Assembly: GCF_004535825.1 (NCBI RefSeq)
Contig: NZ_SGVY01000029.1
Span: 1 to 47,699, forward strand
Origin: Segatella hominis
GTDB lineage: Bacteria; Bacteroidota; Bacteroidia; Bacteroidales; Bacteroidaceae
DNA length: 47,699 nucleotides
Direction of reading: 5' to 3'
A program made the translations under genes and the position numbers. Positions 24,933 through 33,741 of this stretch are shown here, in pieces. Under the pieces are notes generated by a model, which did not search any database, had not been told where the DNA came from, and saw nothing but the letters and a program-made list of their open reading frames with translations. Position 1 is the stretch's first letter. The number at the start of each line of letters is the position of its first letter.

Positions 24933-25721
24933 ATGGAATTATTAAGTAAAGTAGGAAGATACGAGTTCCTTTCGGAACCTTTTCATTGTGACTTTTCCAG
25001 TCACCTGTTTATGGGGCATTTGGGCAATCATTTGTTGAATGCAGCCGATTTTCATAGCAACGACCGTGGTTATGGCATGAACTATCTCATGCCACGACAT
25101 AAGACTTGGGTGCTTAGTCGCTTGGCCATAGAGATGACCGAGATGCCTAAGTCGTATGACAAGTTCTATGTTGAGACCTGGGTGGAGAATGCCATGAAGT
25201 ATTTTACAGCCCGTGATTTCAAGATATGTGGTAAGCCAGCTGCTGATGAAGAAGAGGAGAAGGTATATGGCTATGGCAAGAGTGTGTGGGCGATGATAGA
25301 TACTGAGACCAGACAGCCGGTAGATATATTCTCCATCCATGATGGACTTATCAAGGAGTATCTCGAGGAAGAGAAAGAATGTCCTATAGCAGCCAGTTCT
25401 CGTGTCAAGATGTCTGCCGATGCCAAGTTTGTGCGCAGTATCGACACCTATTATAATGATGTAGATGTCAATGGACATATCAATTCAGTGAAATATATCG
25501 AACATATTCTTGATTTATTCGACTTGGATTACTACAAGACCCATTTTTTGCAGAGATTTGAAATTGCATACGTGGCAGAGAGTCATCAGGGCGACCGTCT
25601 TAATTTCTACGAGGAGGAAGTAAATGAGGGAGAATATTGCATAAAGATAACAAAAATCTGCAAAAATGACGCAAAAGAAGTCGAAGTTGTAAGAAGTAAA
25701 GCGAAATTTATAAAAAAATGA
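24933..25721 (+). CDS. Acyl-ACP thioesterase
   Basis: This enzyme hydrolyses acyl-acyl carrier protein to free fatty acid. The 262 residues form two hotdog domains. The first contains HLLNAADFHSNDRGYGMNYL and a substrate-facing helix; the second contains DVDVNGHINSVKYIEHILD, with the Asn-His of the FatA/FatB-type active site. There is no signal peptide, so it acts in the cytoplasm. It lies between ilvN and ilvC with its own promoter. Branched-chain 2-oxo acids prime branched fatty acids in Bacteroidales, so placing a thioesterase here may link the two pathways, which is inference. Chain-length preference cannot be read from the sequence. Confidence 0.85.
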   Translation: MELLSKVGRYEFLSEPFHCDFSSHLFMGHLGNHLLNAADFHSNDRGYGMNYLMPRHKTWVLSRLAIEMTEMPKSYDKFYVETWVENAMKYFTARDFKICGKPAADEEEEKVYGYGKSVWAMIDTETRQPVDIFSIHDGLIKEYLEEEKECPIAASSRVKMSADAKFVRSIDTYYNDVDVNGHINSVKYIEHILDLFDLDYYKTHFLQRFEIAYVAESHQGDRLNFYEEEVNEGEYCIKITKICKNDAKEVEVVRSKAKFIKK

Positions 25722-25729
25722 AAGAAAAA

Positions 25730-25761
25730 TTTGGTAGTTTCATATTGATTTATTACCTTTG
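25730..25761 (+). promoter_or_regulatory. Promoter of ilvC
   Basis: TTTG (25730-25733), 20 bases, TACCTTTG (25754-25761). Transcription should begin near 25768, giving a leader of about 147 bases. Confidence 0.88.
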
Positions 25762-25767
25762 CACCCA

Positions 25768-25914
25768 GATAAGAAAATAAACCCAGAGCCGCCCTCTTGG
25801 ATAGGGGGTGGACGGATCAAACAGGCATTCTTTGGATAAGAATTAGCTCGCATCCGTATGGACAAGTTAAACCCGCGGCTCCACAACGGCAAGCCGCACA
25901 AAACAAAAATAATT
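25768..25914 (+). promoter_or_regulatory. Structured 5' leader of ilvC with competing helices
   Basis: Hairpins visible are CCGCCCTC/GGGGGTGG (25789-25796, 25804-25811), ACGGAT/ATCCGT (25812-25817, 25852-25857) and GCGGCT/AGCCGC (25875-25880, 25892-25897). GCGGCTC (25875-25881) is also an exact complement of GAGCCGC (25786-25792). The 3' helix and the long-range helix therefore exclude each other, and the long-range one also breaks the first hairpin. The leader is much richer in G and C than other spacers here. An in-frame ATG at 25858 lies inside it. No T run is present, so control at the level of translation is likelier than termination. Confidence 0.55.
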
Positions 25915-26958
25915 ATGGCAGAAATGAATTTCGGTGGCGTAATGGAAACTGTTGTCACCAGTCATGAATTTTCATTGGAGAAAGCACGTGAAGTATTGAA
26001 GAACGAAACTATCGCAGTTATCGGTTATGGTATCCAGGGTCCTGGTCAGGCTTGTAACCTTCGCGATAATGGTTTCAATGTCATCGTTGGACAGCGTCAG
26101 GGTAAAACCTATGAGAAGTGTCTGAAGGATGGTTGGGTTCCTGGTAAGACTTTGTTCTCTATCGAGGAAGCTGCAGAAAAGGGTACTATCATCTGTATGT
26201 TGCTTTCTGATGCCGGTCAGATTGCTTGCTGGCCAAAAATTAAGCCACACCTCACAGCAGGTAAGACTTTGTATTATTCACATGGTTTCGCTATCAACTG
26301 GAGCGATCGCACAGGCGTAGTTCCACCTAAGGATATTGATGTTATCATGGTTGCACCTAAGGGTTCTGGTACTTCTCTCCGCACAATGTTCTGCGAGGGT
26401 CGTGGTTTGAACTGCTCTTACGCTGTATATCAGGATGCATCTGGTAAAGCAGAGGAAAAGACTATTGCATTCGGTATCGGTATCGGTGCAGGATATTTGT
26501 TCAAGACTACATTCCAGCGTGAGGCTACTTCTGACCTTACTGGTGAGCGTGGTTCTTTGATGGGTGCTATCGAGGGTCTTTTGGAGGCTCAGTACGATGT
26601 ACTTCGTGAGAACGGTCACTCTCCATCTGAGGCTTTCAACGAGACTGTTGAGGAACTGACTCAGAGCCTTGGCCCTCTCTTCGGTGAGAAGGGTATGGAT
26701 TGGATGTATGCTAACTGTTCTACAACTGCACAGCGTGGTGCTCTTGACTGGGCTCCTCGTTTCCGTGAGGCTATCAAGCCTGTTATGGAGTGGTTGTATT
26801 ACTCTGTTAAGACTGGTAATGAGGCTCAGATTTCTATCGACAAGAACTCTCAGGCTGATTACCGTGAGAAGTTGAACGCTGAACTCGAGGCTATGCGCAA
26901 CAAGGAAATGTGGCAGGCTGGTGTTACAGTTCGTAAACTTCGTCCTGAAAATAACTAA
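25915..26958 (+). CDS. ilvC: Ketol-acid reductoisomerase
   Basis: This enzyme isomerises and reduces acetolactate or acetohydroxybutyrate with NAD(P)H and magnesium. The start is the ATG at 25915 (MAEMNFGGVMETVVTSHEF); an in-frame ATG 57 bases earlier would encode part of the leader helices and is less likely. The 347 residues fit a class I enzyme. The Rossmann motif is GYGIQGPGQACNLRDNG, with QGPGQ where many enzymes have QGHAHA. Metal ligands sit in TGERGSLMGAIEGLLEAQYD and the Glu-rich helix after it. Preferred-codon bias suggests high expression. It is transcribed from its own promoter, separate from ilvDBN. Confidence 0.96.
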   Translation: MAEMNFGGVMETVVTSHEFSLEKAREVLKNETIAVIGYGIQGPGQACNLRDNGFNVIVGQRQGKTYEKCLKDGWVPGKTLFSIEEAAEKGTIICMLLSDAGQIACWPKIKPHLTAGKTLYYSHGFAINWSDRTGVVPPKDIDVIMVAPKGSGTSLRTMFCEGRGLNCSYAVYQDASGKAEEKTIAFGIGIGAGYLFKTTFQREATSDLTGERGSLMGAIEGLLEAQYDVLRENGHSPSEAFNETVEELTQSLGPLFGEKGMDWMYANCSTTAQRGALDWAPRFREAIKPVMEWLYYSVKTGNEAQISIDKNSQADYREKLNAELEAMRNKEMWQAGVTVRKLRPENN

Positions 26959-26982
26959 TTTTTTTCTCGTACATAATGTTGG

Positions 26983-27017
26983 AAAGGGAATGGTCCGCGA
27001 GGGGTCGTTCCCTTTTT
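26983..27017 (+). terminator. Terminator of ilvC
   Basis: AAAGGGAA (26983-26990) pairs with TTCCCTTT (27008-27015), followed by further T residues. It separates ilvC from the convergent recQ. Confidence 0.85.
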
Positions 27018-27058
27018 GTTGTTTATCTCTTTTTGTTGTTTATCCTTTTTTGTTAGCT

Positions 27059-28960
27059 TTACAGATAGATATAACTGCCGTCTATATGTATCTGGTTTTC
27101 TGATACCAGCATTTCTAAAGCATTTTCTAACTGCTGGCTCGGTACTTGTATTTCTCTCAATTCTGTAATGTGGTGTTTCTTTTGATCACCTAATATCTGG
27201 AGAATACTTTCTTTCGCCTTTTCAAACATCTGTTTGGCTACAGAATCGTTATCTTTATGTTCCAGACAGACATCGCATTGCTTGCAATCTTCCTTGGTTT
27301 CTTCTCCGAAATACCTTAAGAGTTGTCGTGAACGGCAGATAAAGTCTGTTTGTGCATATGCTATCATACTGCTGATACGTTTTACGAATTGCTCTTTTCT
27401 GTTTTCGTATGCTTCTTGGGTGATGACGACCTTATCTCCATCAATTCTATCCCGGGTATAGGTGATAAACGGGATTTTTCTACGAGGAACGAAAGTGATG
27501 ATATGTTTGGTGGCAAGGCATTTCAATGCGAAATATACCTGCTGGATACTCAACTCTGCTTGTTGGGCTATCAGGGATTCATCGATATATACGAAATCAG
27601 TGAAGAGTCCTCCGTAAATGCGTAAGAGAGCCGTGACAACCTGGTCTTCATTTTCAGACAGATTATCCAGAAGATAAAGGTCGCTTCTGTTCAGGTTGAA
27701 CATGAGGCGGGCTTTCCCGTCGGGATTGTCTTCGTAATGAATGTAACCACACTGTTCCAGTATTCTCAAAGCTGCATCTACTTTTGTTGGGTAATACTTA
27801 TAGATATAGCTGAATTTCTCTATGTTGAATTCGAAAGTTTTTCCACAACCGCTCCCCACACCTATTTGAAAGAAATAGGCGAGGTGTTCGTAGATATCCC
27901 TGATCAGTTCTTTCTCTGGAAAGGTATCGTTGATGCGTTTGGTCAGTTTGCGTTCATCGCTGGCATCATAGAGTAGTACTGCGTATGATTTGTTGCCATC
28001 TCTACCCGCACGACCAGCCTCCTGGAAATAAGCTTCCAGAGAGTCTGGGCAATCTATATGAATGACCATCCTTACATCGGGTTTGTCGATACCCATACCA
28101 AAGGCATTGGTAGCAACCATCACTCTTATCTGATCTTCCTGCCACTCTCTCTGTCGTTCATCCTTTACGGCAGGGTCAAGTCCGGCATGATAGAAAGTGG
28201 CAGGGATGCCGTTCTTATTGAGGATTTCTGCTATTTCCTTCGTACGGCGGCGGCTTCTAACATAGATGATGGCAGAACCCTGTACACATTTCAGGATATG
28301 AACCATTTCGCCATGCTTGTCGGTCGTAATGCGTACAATATATGCCAGGTTCTTGCGTTCGAAACTCATTTTGAACACATTCTTTTCAGAAAACTGGAGT
28401 TGGTTCTGGATATCATCTACGACTTCTGGGGTAGCCGTGGCAGTAAGTGCCAGGATAGGTGTTCCCGGTTTCAACTTTCTGATATCTGAAATCTTCAGAT
28501 AAGAAGGACGGAAATCATATCCCCACTGACTGATGCAGTGGGCTTCATCCACTGTGATAAAGCTTACTTTGATATGGCGTAATTTGGTCTGGAAAATATC
28601 CGTAGAAAGTCTTTCCGGAGAGACATACAGAATCTTGACACCGCCAAAGATACAATTCTCAAGTGTCTGTATGATTTCTCTTCTGGATTTGTCGGCATAG
28701 ATAGCATCTGCCAGGATACCGCGTTCCTTGAGGTGGGTAACCTGGTCTTTCATGAGGGCTATGAGGGGCGTAATCACGATGCAAACGCCATCCTGGGCAA
28801 GTGCAGGAACCTGAAAAGTGATAGATTTACCACCACCTGTAGGCATAAGACCGAGGGTATCCTTACCCTGTGATATACTTTCGATAATGTCTCTCTGTAT
28901 GCCACGGAAGTCAGGATACCCCCAGTATGTTCGCAATATCTCTTGAAATTTATCTGTCAT
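27059..28960 (-). CDS. recQ: ATP-dependent DNA helicase RecQ
   Basis: This 3'-5' DNA helicase acts in recombination and fork repair. The 633 residues carry the superfamily 2 motifs GLMPTGGGKSITFQ (ATP binding), TVDEAHCISQWGYDFRPSYL (DEAH box and RecQ aromatic loop) and QEAGRAGRDG (motif VI). The zinc-binding domain (CRSRQLLRYFGEE, then CKQCDVC) and a winged-helix region follow. The protein ends in a short winged-helix-like segment (HITELREIQVPSQQLENALE) and shows no clear HRDC domain, so it is the shorter type common in Bacteroidales, which often have a second, HRDC-bearing copy elsewhere. It lies 42 bases after recJ and is probably co-transcribed with it. Confidence 0.93.
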   Translation of the reverse strand: MTDKFQEILRTYWGYPDFRGIQRDIIESISQGKDTLGLMPTGGGKSITFQVPALAQDGVCIVITPLIALMKDQVTHLKERGILADAIYADKSRREIIQTLENCIFGGVKILYVSPERLSTDIFQTKLRHIKVSFITVDEAHCISQWGYDFRPSYLKISDIRKLKPGTPILALTATATPEVVDDIQNQLQFSEKNVFKMSFERKNLAYIVRITTDKHGEMVHILKCVQGSAIIYVRSRRRTKEIAEILNKNGIPATFYHAGLDPAVKDERQREWQEDQIRVMVATNAFGMGIDKPDVRMVIHIDCPDSLEAYFQEAGRAGRDGNKSYAVLLYDASDERKLTKRINDTFPEKELIRDIYEHLAYFFQIGVGSGCGKTFEFNIEKFSYIYKYYPTKVDAALRILEQCGYIHYEDNPDGKARLMFNLNRSDLYLLDNLSENEDQVVTALLRIYGGLFTDFVYIDESLIAQQAELSIQQVYFALKCLATKHIITFVPRRKIPFITYTRDRIDGDKVVITQEAYENRKEQFVKRISSMIAYAQTDFICRSRQLLRYFGEETKEDCKQCDVCLEHKDNDSVAKQMFEKAKESILQILGDQKKHHITELREIQVPSQQLENALEMLVSENQIHIDGSYIYL

Positions 28961-29002
28961 TTAGTCATTTGGGTCTGATGGAGTCAGAAATCAGGAGTTT
29001 TC

Positions 29003-30730
29003 CTATTTCTCACTGTTGTTCGGACGGATATCCTCAATTTGCAGTTGTACCTGGTTCTTCTTGAAGATATTGTCTTCTATGGTATATACAATGTCGAAAC
29101 TCCGTTTGCTCTTGATGTATCGTGCTGCAGCACTTTGTCCGAAGGCAATGCCGTTGACCACGCTGCTCGACTTTGAGTCCACAAGTTCCAGCTTGATGTG
29201 CTCCTGTTCCCTTCCTACCACTTTGCTTGTACCATAGTCATACACTTTGGTTGTGCAGAATATCGGTTTTTGATTGCCTGGTCCAAAAGGTGCAAACCGT
29301 TTCAGGTCGCTGTACAGGTGTTTGGTGATGTCTTTGAAATCAATCTCCGCATCAATATGAAGCAAGGCTTCTGTCTGTTCAGGAGCGATATGCTCCTCTA
29401 CATATTTCTGGAATCTTTCTCTGAATTCTTTTACCTTATCCCATTTGAGGGTAAGTCCGGCAGCGTATGTATGTCCACCGAAATTCATGAGAATATCGCG
29501 GCAACTCTTGATGGCAGAATAGACATCAAAGCCCGTTACACTGCGTGCGGAGCCTGTTGCCATGTCACCATCTTTGGTCAGAACGACGGTAGGGCGGAAA
29601 TAGATTTCCGTGAGTCTTGAGGCAACAATGCCGATGACTCCTTTTTTCCATCCCTCATCGTAGAGCACAATACTGGAGTTGTGCTTCTGGCTTTCAAGTC
29701 TTGACACAATGCCATTGGCTTCCTCCGTCATCTGCTTGTCGATGTCCTTACGTTGTTCGTTGTATTCATTGATGTGTTTTGCCATGCGGATGGCAGTAGC
29801 AAAATCTCTTTCTACCAGCAGGTCAACGCTCAATTTGCCGTTTTCCATTCTTCCTGAAGCATTGATGCGTGGACCGATCTTGAATACGATGTCGCTCATT
29901 GAGATTTCTCTACCATTGAGTCCGCAGATATCAATGATGGAACGCAAGCCGATACTTGGATTGGTATTGAGCAGCTTGAGACCATGGAACGCGAGGATAC
30001 GGTTTTCTTCCTCAACAGGTACGATGTCGGCTGCGATGCTTACGGCACAGAAGTCGAGCAGCGGGATGAGTCTGGAGAACGGAATGTTGTTGTTCTTGGC
30101 GAAAGCCTGCATGAATTTAAAGCCTACGCCACATCCGCAAAGGTGCTTGAACGGAAAGGTATCGTCAGGACGTTTAGGGTTGAGAATAGCCACAGCAGGA
30201 GGCATCACCTCGTCTGGTACGTGGTGATCACAAATGATGAAATCTATGCCAAGAGACTTGGCATATTCTATTTCCTTGATGGCTTTGATGCCACAGTCAA
30301 GGATGATGATTAGTTTTACACCTGTCTTGTTGGCAAAGTCTATTCCTTTTTTGCTGACTCCGTATCCCTCGTCATATCTGTCGGGGATATAGTAATCGAT
30401 GTTGGAATAGAATTGCTGCAGGAACTTATAGACCAAAGCTACGGCAGTGCATCCATCTACGTCGTAATCGCCATAGACAAGGATGCGCTCCTTGCGTCCC
30501 ATCGCATCATTGAGGCGGTCAACGGCTATGTCCATATCCTTCATGAGGAATGGATTGATCAGGTCGGCAAGCTGGGGTCTGAAAAACCGTTTGGCTGCCG
30601 ATTCTGTCGTAATGCCTCTTTGGATGAGAAGCTGTCCTAAGATTGGGCTGATGCTTAGCTTTTCGCCCAGTTCCTTTGCTGCTTTTTCTTGCTCTGGTGT
30701 AGGTGCTTCATAATTCCATTTAAAATGCAT
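29003..30730 (-). CDS. recJ: Single-stranded-DNA-specific exonuclease RecJ
   Basis: This 5'-3' exonuclease degrades single-stranded DNA in RecF-pathway recombination and mismatch repair. The 575-residue protein has the DHH phosphoesterase motifs LVYGDYDVDGCTA, ILDCGIKA and FIICDHHVPDE (Mn/Mg ligands). The DHHA1 domain follows with INASGRM and NFGGHTYAAGLTL, and a C-terminal OB-fold for DNA binding. Pairing with a RecQ helicase in one operon is functionally sensible, because RecQ unwinds and RecJ digests the displaced strand. A -7 element (complement of TAACTTTG) is 26 bases upstream of the start. Confidence 0.94.
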   Translation of the reverse strand: MHFKWNYEAPTPEQEKAAKELGEKLSISPILGQLLIQRGITTESAAKRFFRPQLADLINPFLMKDMDIAVDRLNDAMGRKERILVYGDYDVDGCTAVALVYKFLQQFYSNIDYYIPDRYDEGYGVSKKGIDFANKTGVKLIIILDCGIKAIKEIEYAKSLGIDFIICDHHVPDEVMPPAVAILNPKRPDDTFPFKHLCGCGVGFKFMQAFAKNNNIPFSRLIPLLDFCAVSIAADIVPVEEENRILAFHGLKLLNTNPSIGLRSIIDICGLNGREISMSDIVFKIGPRINASGRMENGKLSVDLLVERDFATAIRMAKHINEYNEQRKDIDKQMTEEANGIVSRLESQKHNSSIVLYDEGWKKGVIGIVASRLTEIYFRPTVVLTKDGDMATGSARSVTGFDVYSAIKSCRDILMNFGGHTYAAGLTLKWDKVKEFRERFQKYVEEHIAPEQTEALLHIDAEIDFKDITKHLYSDLKRFAPFGPGNQKPIFCTTKVYDYGTSKVVGREQEHIKLELVDSKSSSVVNGIAFGQSAAARYIKSKRSFDIVYTIEDNIFKKNQVQLQIEDIRPNNSEK

Positions 30731-30755
30731 CTTAATTATTTTTTATTTCTGCCGT

Positions 30756-30763
30756 CAAAGTTA
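30756..30763 (-). promoter_or_regulatory. Likely promoter of recJ-recQ
   Basis: The complement is TAACTTTG, 26 bases before the recJ start. The -33 element is not at the ideal distance. Confidence 0.5.
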
Positions 30764-30827
30764 CAAAAATAAAACGACAAATAGAAATGTTTTAACTTGA
30801 AAATAGCAGAAAAAGCATGAATTATGC

Positions 30828-30866
30828 AAAAAAAGGCAGCAAACCTGATGGATTGCTGCCTTTTTT
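30828..30866 (-). terminator. Bidirectional terminator after the C1 peptidase gene
   Basis: GGCAGCAA (30835-30842) pairs with TTGCTGCC (30853-30860), flanked by a run of A on one side and T on the other, so it can end transcription from either strand. Confidence 0.88.
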
Positions 30867-30903
30867 AAAATATTTATCTAAGTTTCTTTTCTTCCTGTTA
30901 TCC

Positions 30904-32115
30904 TTAGATTCCGAGTTTTTTGCGGATATCCTTAGGGATGGCATTCTTGTTTACCATGAAGTCCATAGTCTTGTATGCTACGAATGCCTTGGTCATGTAC
31001 CAGGTTCCCTTGTAATCGCCATACTCACCCCATGAGTTCTTCACCATGTAGTACTCCTTACCATTCTGGTCCTTTGCGATACCATAGATGTGCATACCGT
31101 GGTCATCGGTAGTCTCCCAGTTATCGAAAGCTTCCTGACGCATCTGCTGTGTTGGTACAACCTCAGGAGCGTTGACACCCAGTGAGTCGAACTTCTCTTT
31201 CTTCTCGTCTTTTGAAAGCTTGAACCAGTGGTCTGCATCGGTGCCTGCCATAGAACGAACCTTCTTTACATCGTAAGCGATACCGAGACCTTTGCGAGTG
31301 AAACCATCCTCTGTTACGTCGCCACCCCAAGCTATAGTATAACCGTTGTTGACTGCGTTGTCGATAATCTTGCAGATGTCTTCCATTGGAACGTTGTAGC
31401 TCATAGGCCAGCGCCAGTTGTCCTGTACCTCAACAGCAAACTGACTCCACATTGGGTGGTGGGTATAGCTGGTGATGGTAACATAGTCATCGAGATTCAA
31501 ACCGAGGCTCTCGCAGAATGACTGTGGAGTATATTGCTTGCCCTGATAGGTAAACTTCTCTGGAGTCTTACCGATGTAAGAGTCGATGATGCCCTGAAGA
31601 CCGCTCTTCCAAGCAGAAGAAATTTTCTTAGCATTGCTCTTGGCAACAGCTTCTACGTATGGTGTCATTACATCGAAGAACTCACCGAAGTTGGCAAGTG
31701 AGTCACCTGTCAATGTACCTGGTGCTGGCATTGCATTCTCTGGTACGATACCATAGTGCTTCAAAGCATACAGTACATCGTATGCGCTACCACCCTGTGA
31801 GAAGCTCACGTCACCGTGCATTCTGACAGCCATTGTGGCGCGGTCCATGTATGTTTTGTTGGCAACGAACATCTCGCTCAAGTCGTATGTCTTGCCTGTC
31901 TTCTTCAAAATCTCGCTCTCAAAATAGCTGAGAGTAGAATAAGCCCAGCACGTACCACTGCGGTTCTGATCCTTGATGCTGGTGATAGGGTTTTCCTTTA
32001 CCACTGTAAATACTGGCTTGTTCTTTGCGATAGCTGCTGAATCAGTAGCGGTCTTTGCGCTTGCACCTGTGGCAACCAATGCCATCAATGCTGCTGCGAT
32101 CAATGTTTTCTTCAT
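30904..32115 (-). CDS. C1 family (bleomycin-hydrolase-like) cysteine peptidase, exported
   Basis: This papain-fold peptidase of the bleomycin hydrolase/aminopeptidase C branch has a signal peptide (MKKTLIAAALMALVATGASA), which puts it in the periplasm or outside, unlike cytoplasmic PepC. The 403 residues hold the catalytic Gln50 and Cys56 (IKDQNRSGTCWAYS), His about 339 (TDDHGMHIYG) and Asn360 (VKNSWGEYGDYKGTWYM). The order and spacing fit an active enzyme that trims peptides. It follows the aminopeptidase P gene by 61 bases with no visible promoter, suggesting a two-gene peptidase unit. Confidence 0.9.
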   Translation of the reverse strand: MKKTLIAAALMALVATGASAKTATDSAAIAKNKPVFTVVKENPITSIKDQNRSGTCWAYSTLSYFESEILKKTGKTYDLSEMFVANKTYMDRATMAVRMHGDVSFSQGGSAYDVLYALKHYGIVPENAMPAPGTLTGDSLANFGEFFDVMTPYVEAVAKSNAKKISSAWKSGLQGIIDSYIGKTPEKFTYQGKQYTPQSFCESLGLNLDDYVTITSYTHHPMWSQFAVEVQDNWRWPMSYNVPMEDICKIIDNAVNNGYTIAWGGDVTEDGFTRKGLGIAYDVKKVRSMAGTDADHWFKLSKDEKKEKFDSLGVNAPEVVPTQQMRQEAFDNWETTDDHGMHIYGIAKDQNGKEYYMVKNSWGEYGDYKGTWYMTKAFVAYKTMDFMVNKNAIPKDIRKKLGI

Positions 32116-32176
32116 TAAAATTTCTCTTTATATTAATAATGTTGTTCTTTCTTTTATCTCTCTTCAAGGGAATTGC

Positions 32177-33580
32177 TTATCTGTTGGCTGCCATGTAGTC
32201 CTCTACATCCTTTGGATGATAAGGGATGCGGTCTTTGCCCAAGAATCTGCAACCGTCTTTGGTGATGAGTAAATCGTCCTCGATACGGATACCTCCGAAG
32301 TCCTTGTAGGTTTCCAACTTGTCGAAGTTGAGAAACTCTGCGCAATGACCTGAAGCCTTCCAGTCGTCGATGAGGGCAGGGATAAAGTAGATTCCCGGTT
32401 CATCTGTTACGACGAAACCTTCTTCGAGACGGCGACCCATGCGCAGGCAGTTGGTACCGAACTGTTCCAGGTTAGGACGAACTTCCTCATCGAATCCTAC
32501 ATTGATCTGGTCGAAATTCTCCATATCGTGTACGTCCATTCCCATCATGTGACCTAATCCGTGAGGCAGGAACATGGCATGAGCACCAGCCTTGACAGCC
32601 TCTTCTGTATCACCCTTGGCAAGTCCTAACTCCTTGAGCTTGTCAAACATCAGACGGCATACTGCAAAGTGAACATCTGCGTATTTCACACCAGGCTTGG
32701 CAACTTCGAGTGCATAGTCGTGGCAAGCCTCAACGATAGAGTAGATTTCCAACTGGCGCTGGGTAAACTTGCCGCTTACAGGCATGGTACGTGTATTGTC
32801 AGAGCAATAGTTGTTGATGGTCTCGGCACCGGCATCGCAAAGAGCCAGTCTGCCAGCTTCCAGAATGCTCATGGAAGGATTGCCGTGCATAATCTCACCA
32901 TGCTGACTGAAGATAGTAGGGAAACTGACCATTGCTCCATAAGAGTTGGCAATTCCGTCAACTTGTCCGCCTACAAATTTCTCTGTTACTCCTGGACGAG
33001 TCAACTTCATGGCAGTGGTATGCATCTTGTAACCAATAACTGCAGCACGTTCCAGTTCCTCGATTTCCTCAGGAGTCTTGGTAGAGCGCATCTTTATCAC
33101 AGCCTTGATGAGATCCATAGAGGCCTCTTCCTTTTGCTGGTTAGGATGGATGCCGAGGAGATCGAATATCTGGAGCTTGATGTCAAAGCGGTAAGGAGGC
33201 AGGAAATGAATCTTGCGCTTCTTAGACATGGCATCATTGCAGATAGTCTTCAGAGATTTCATAGGTGCAGAGTTGTGGACACCAACCTGTTCTGCCAAGT
33301 CGTGTACGCTTTCCACGCTGCCATACCATACGATATCTTCAATATCTATATCGTCACCGATCAATGTCTCGATGTCGTTGTCAATGTCGATTACACCTAC
33401 CAGACCATCGCGCTGCTGTCCGAAATAATAGAGGAAAGTAGAGTCTTGACGGAATGGATAGTATCCATTGTTAGGGAAATTACAAGGTGAATTGTTATTT
33501 CCGAAAATCAAAATTACGCCTTCACCTACAAGCTTCTTAAGCTCTTGGCGGCGCTGAATGTAAGTGTCCTTACTAAACAT
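32177..33580 (-). CDS. pepP: Xaa-Pro aminopeptidase (M24B family)
   Basis: This enzyme removes an N-terminal residue preceding proline. The 467 residues contain an N-terminal creatinase-like domain (FRQDSTFLYYFGQQRDGLVG) and a pita-bread catalytic domain. The two-metal ligands are spread over LALCDAGAETINNYCSDNTR (two Asp), LPHGLGHMMGMDVHD (His), VVTDEPGIYF (Glu) and GGIRIEDD (Glu). It lacks a signal peptide, so it is cytoplasmic, while the peptidase encoded after it is exported. A -7 element complementary to TAACTTTG lies at 33609-33616, giving a leader of about 20 bases. Confidence 0.93.
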   Translation of the reverse strand: MFSKDTYIQRRQELKKLVGEGVILIFGNNNSPCNFPNNGYYPFRQDSTFLYYFGQQRDGLVGVIDIDNDIETLIGDDIDIEDIVWYGSVESVHDLAEQVGVHNSAPMKSLKTICNDAMSKKRKIHFLPPYRFDIKLQIFDLLGIHPNQQKEEASMDLIKAVIKMRSTKTPEEIEELERAAVIGYKMHTTAMKLTRPGVTEKFVGGQVDGIANSYGAMVSFPTIFSQHGEIMHGNPSMSILEAGRLALCDAGAETINNYCSDNTRTMPVSGKFTQRQLEIYSIVEACHDYALEVAKPGVKYADVHFAVCRLMFDKLKELGLAKGDTEEAVKAGAHAMFLPHGLGHMMGMDVHDMENFDQINVGFDEEVRPNLEQFGTNCLRMGRRLEEGFVVTDEPGIYFIPALIDDWKASGHCAEFLNFDKLETYKDFGGIRIEDDLLITKDGCRFLGKDRIPYHPKDVEDYMAANR

Positions 33581-33608
33581 ATTTTTAGTTTTTTGTTATA
33601 TTTTGGTG

Positions 33609-33647
33609 CAAAGTTAGTGATTATTTCCCAAAAAATGCTTATCTTTG
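33609..33647. promoter_or_regulatory. Divergent promoter elements of pepP and the patatin gene
   Basis: The complement of TAACTTTG (33609-33616) faces pepP, and TATCTTTG (33640-33647) faces the patatin-like gene. The -33 partners are poor on both sides. Confidence 0.5.
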
Positions 33648-33741
33648 CAAGCAAAATCGTATAAAAAGTGAGAATTTATAAATAATTAATAATAAAAGCC
33701 CGCTTTTTGTGCAAAAATGAATAAAAAAACAGGTAAATGGT

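Noticed and set aside
25858-25914. In-frame upstream ATG as the real ilvC start
   Set aside because: The 19 extra residues (rich in Lys, His, Pro, Asn) come from the structured leader and do not belong to the usual ilvC N-terminus, while MAEMNFGG fits.
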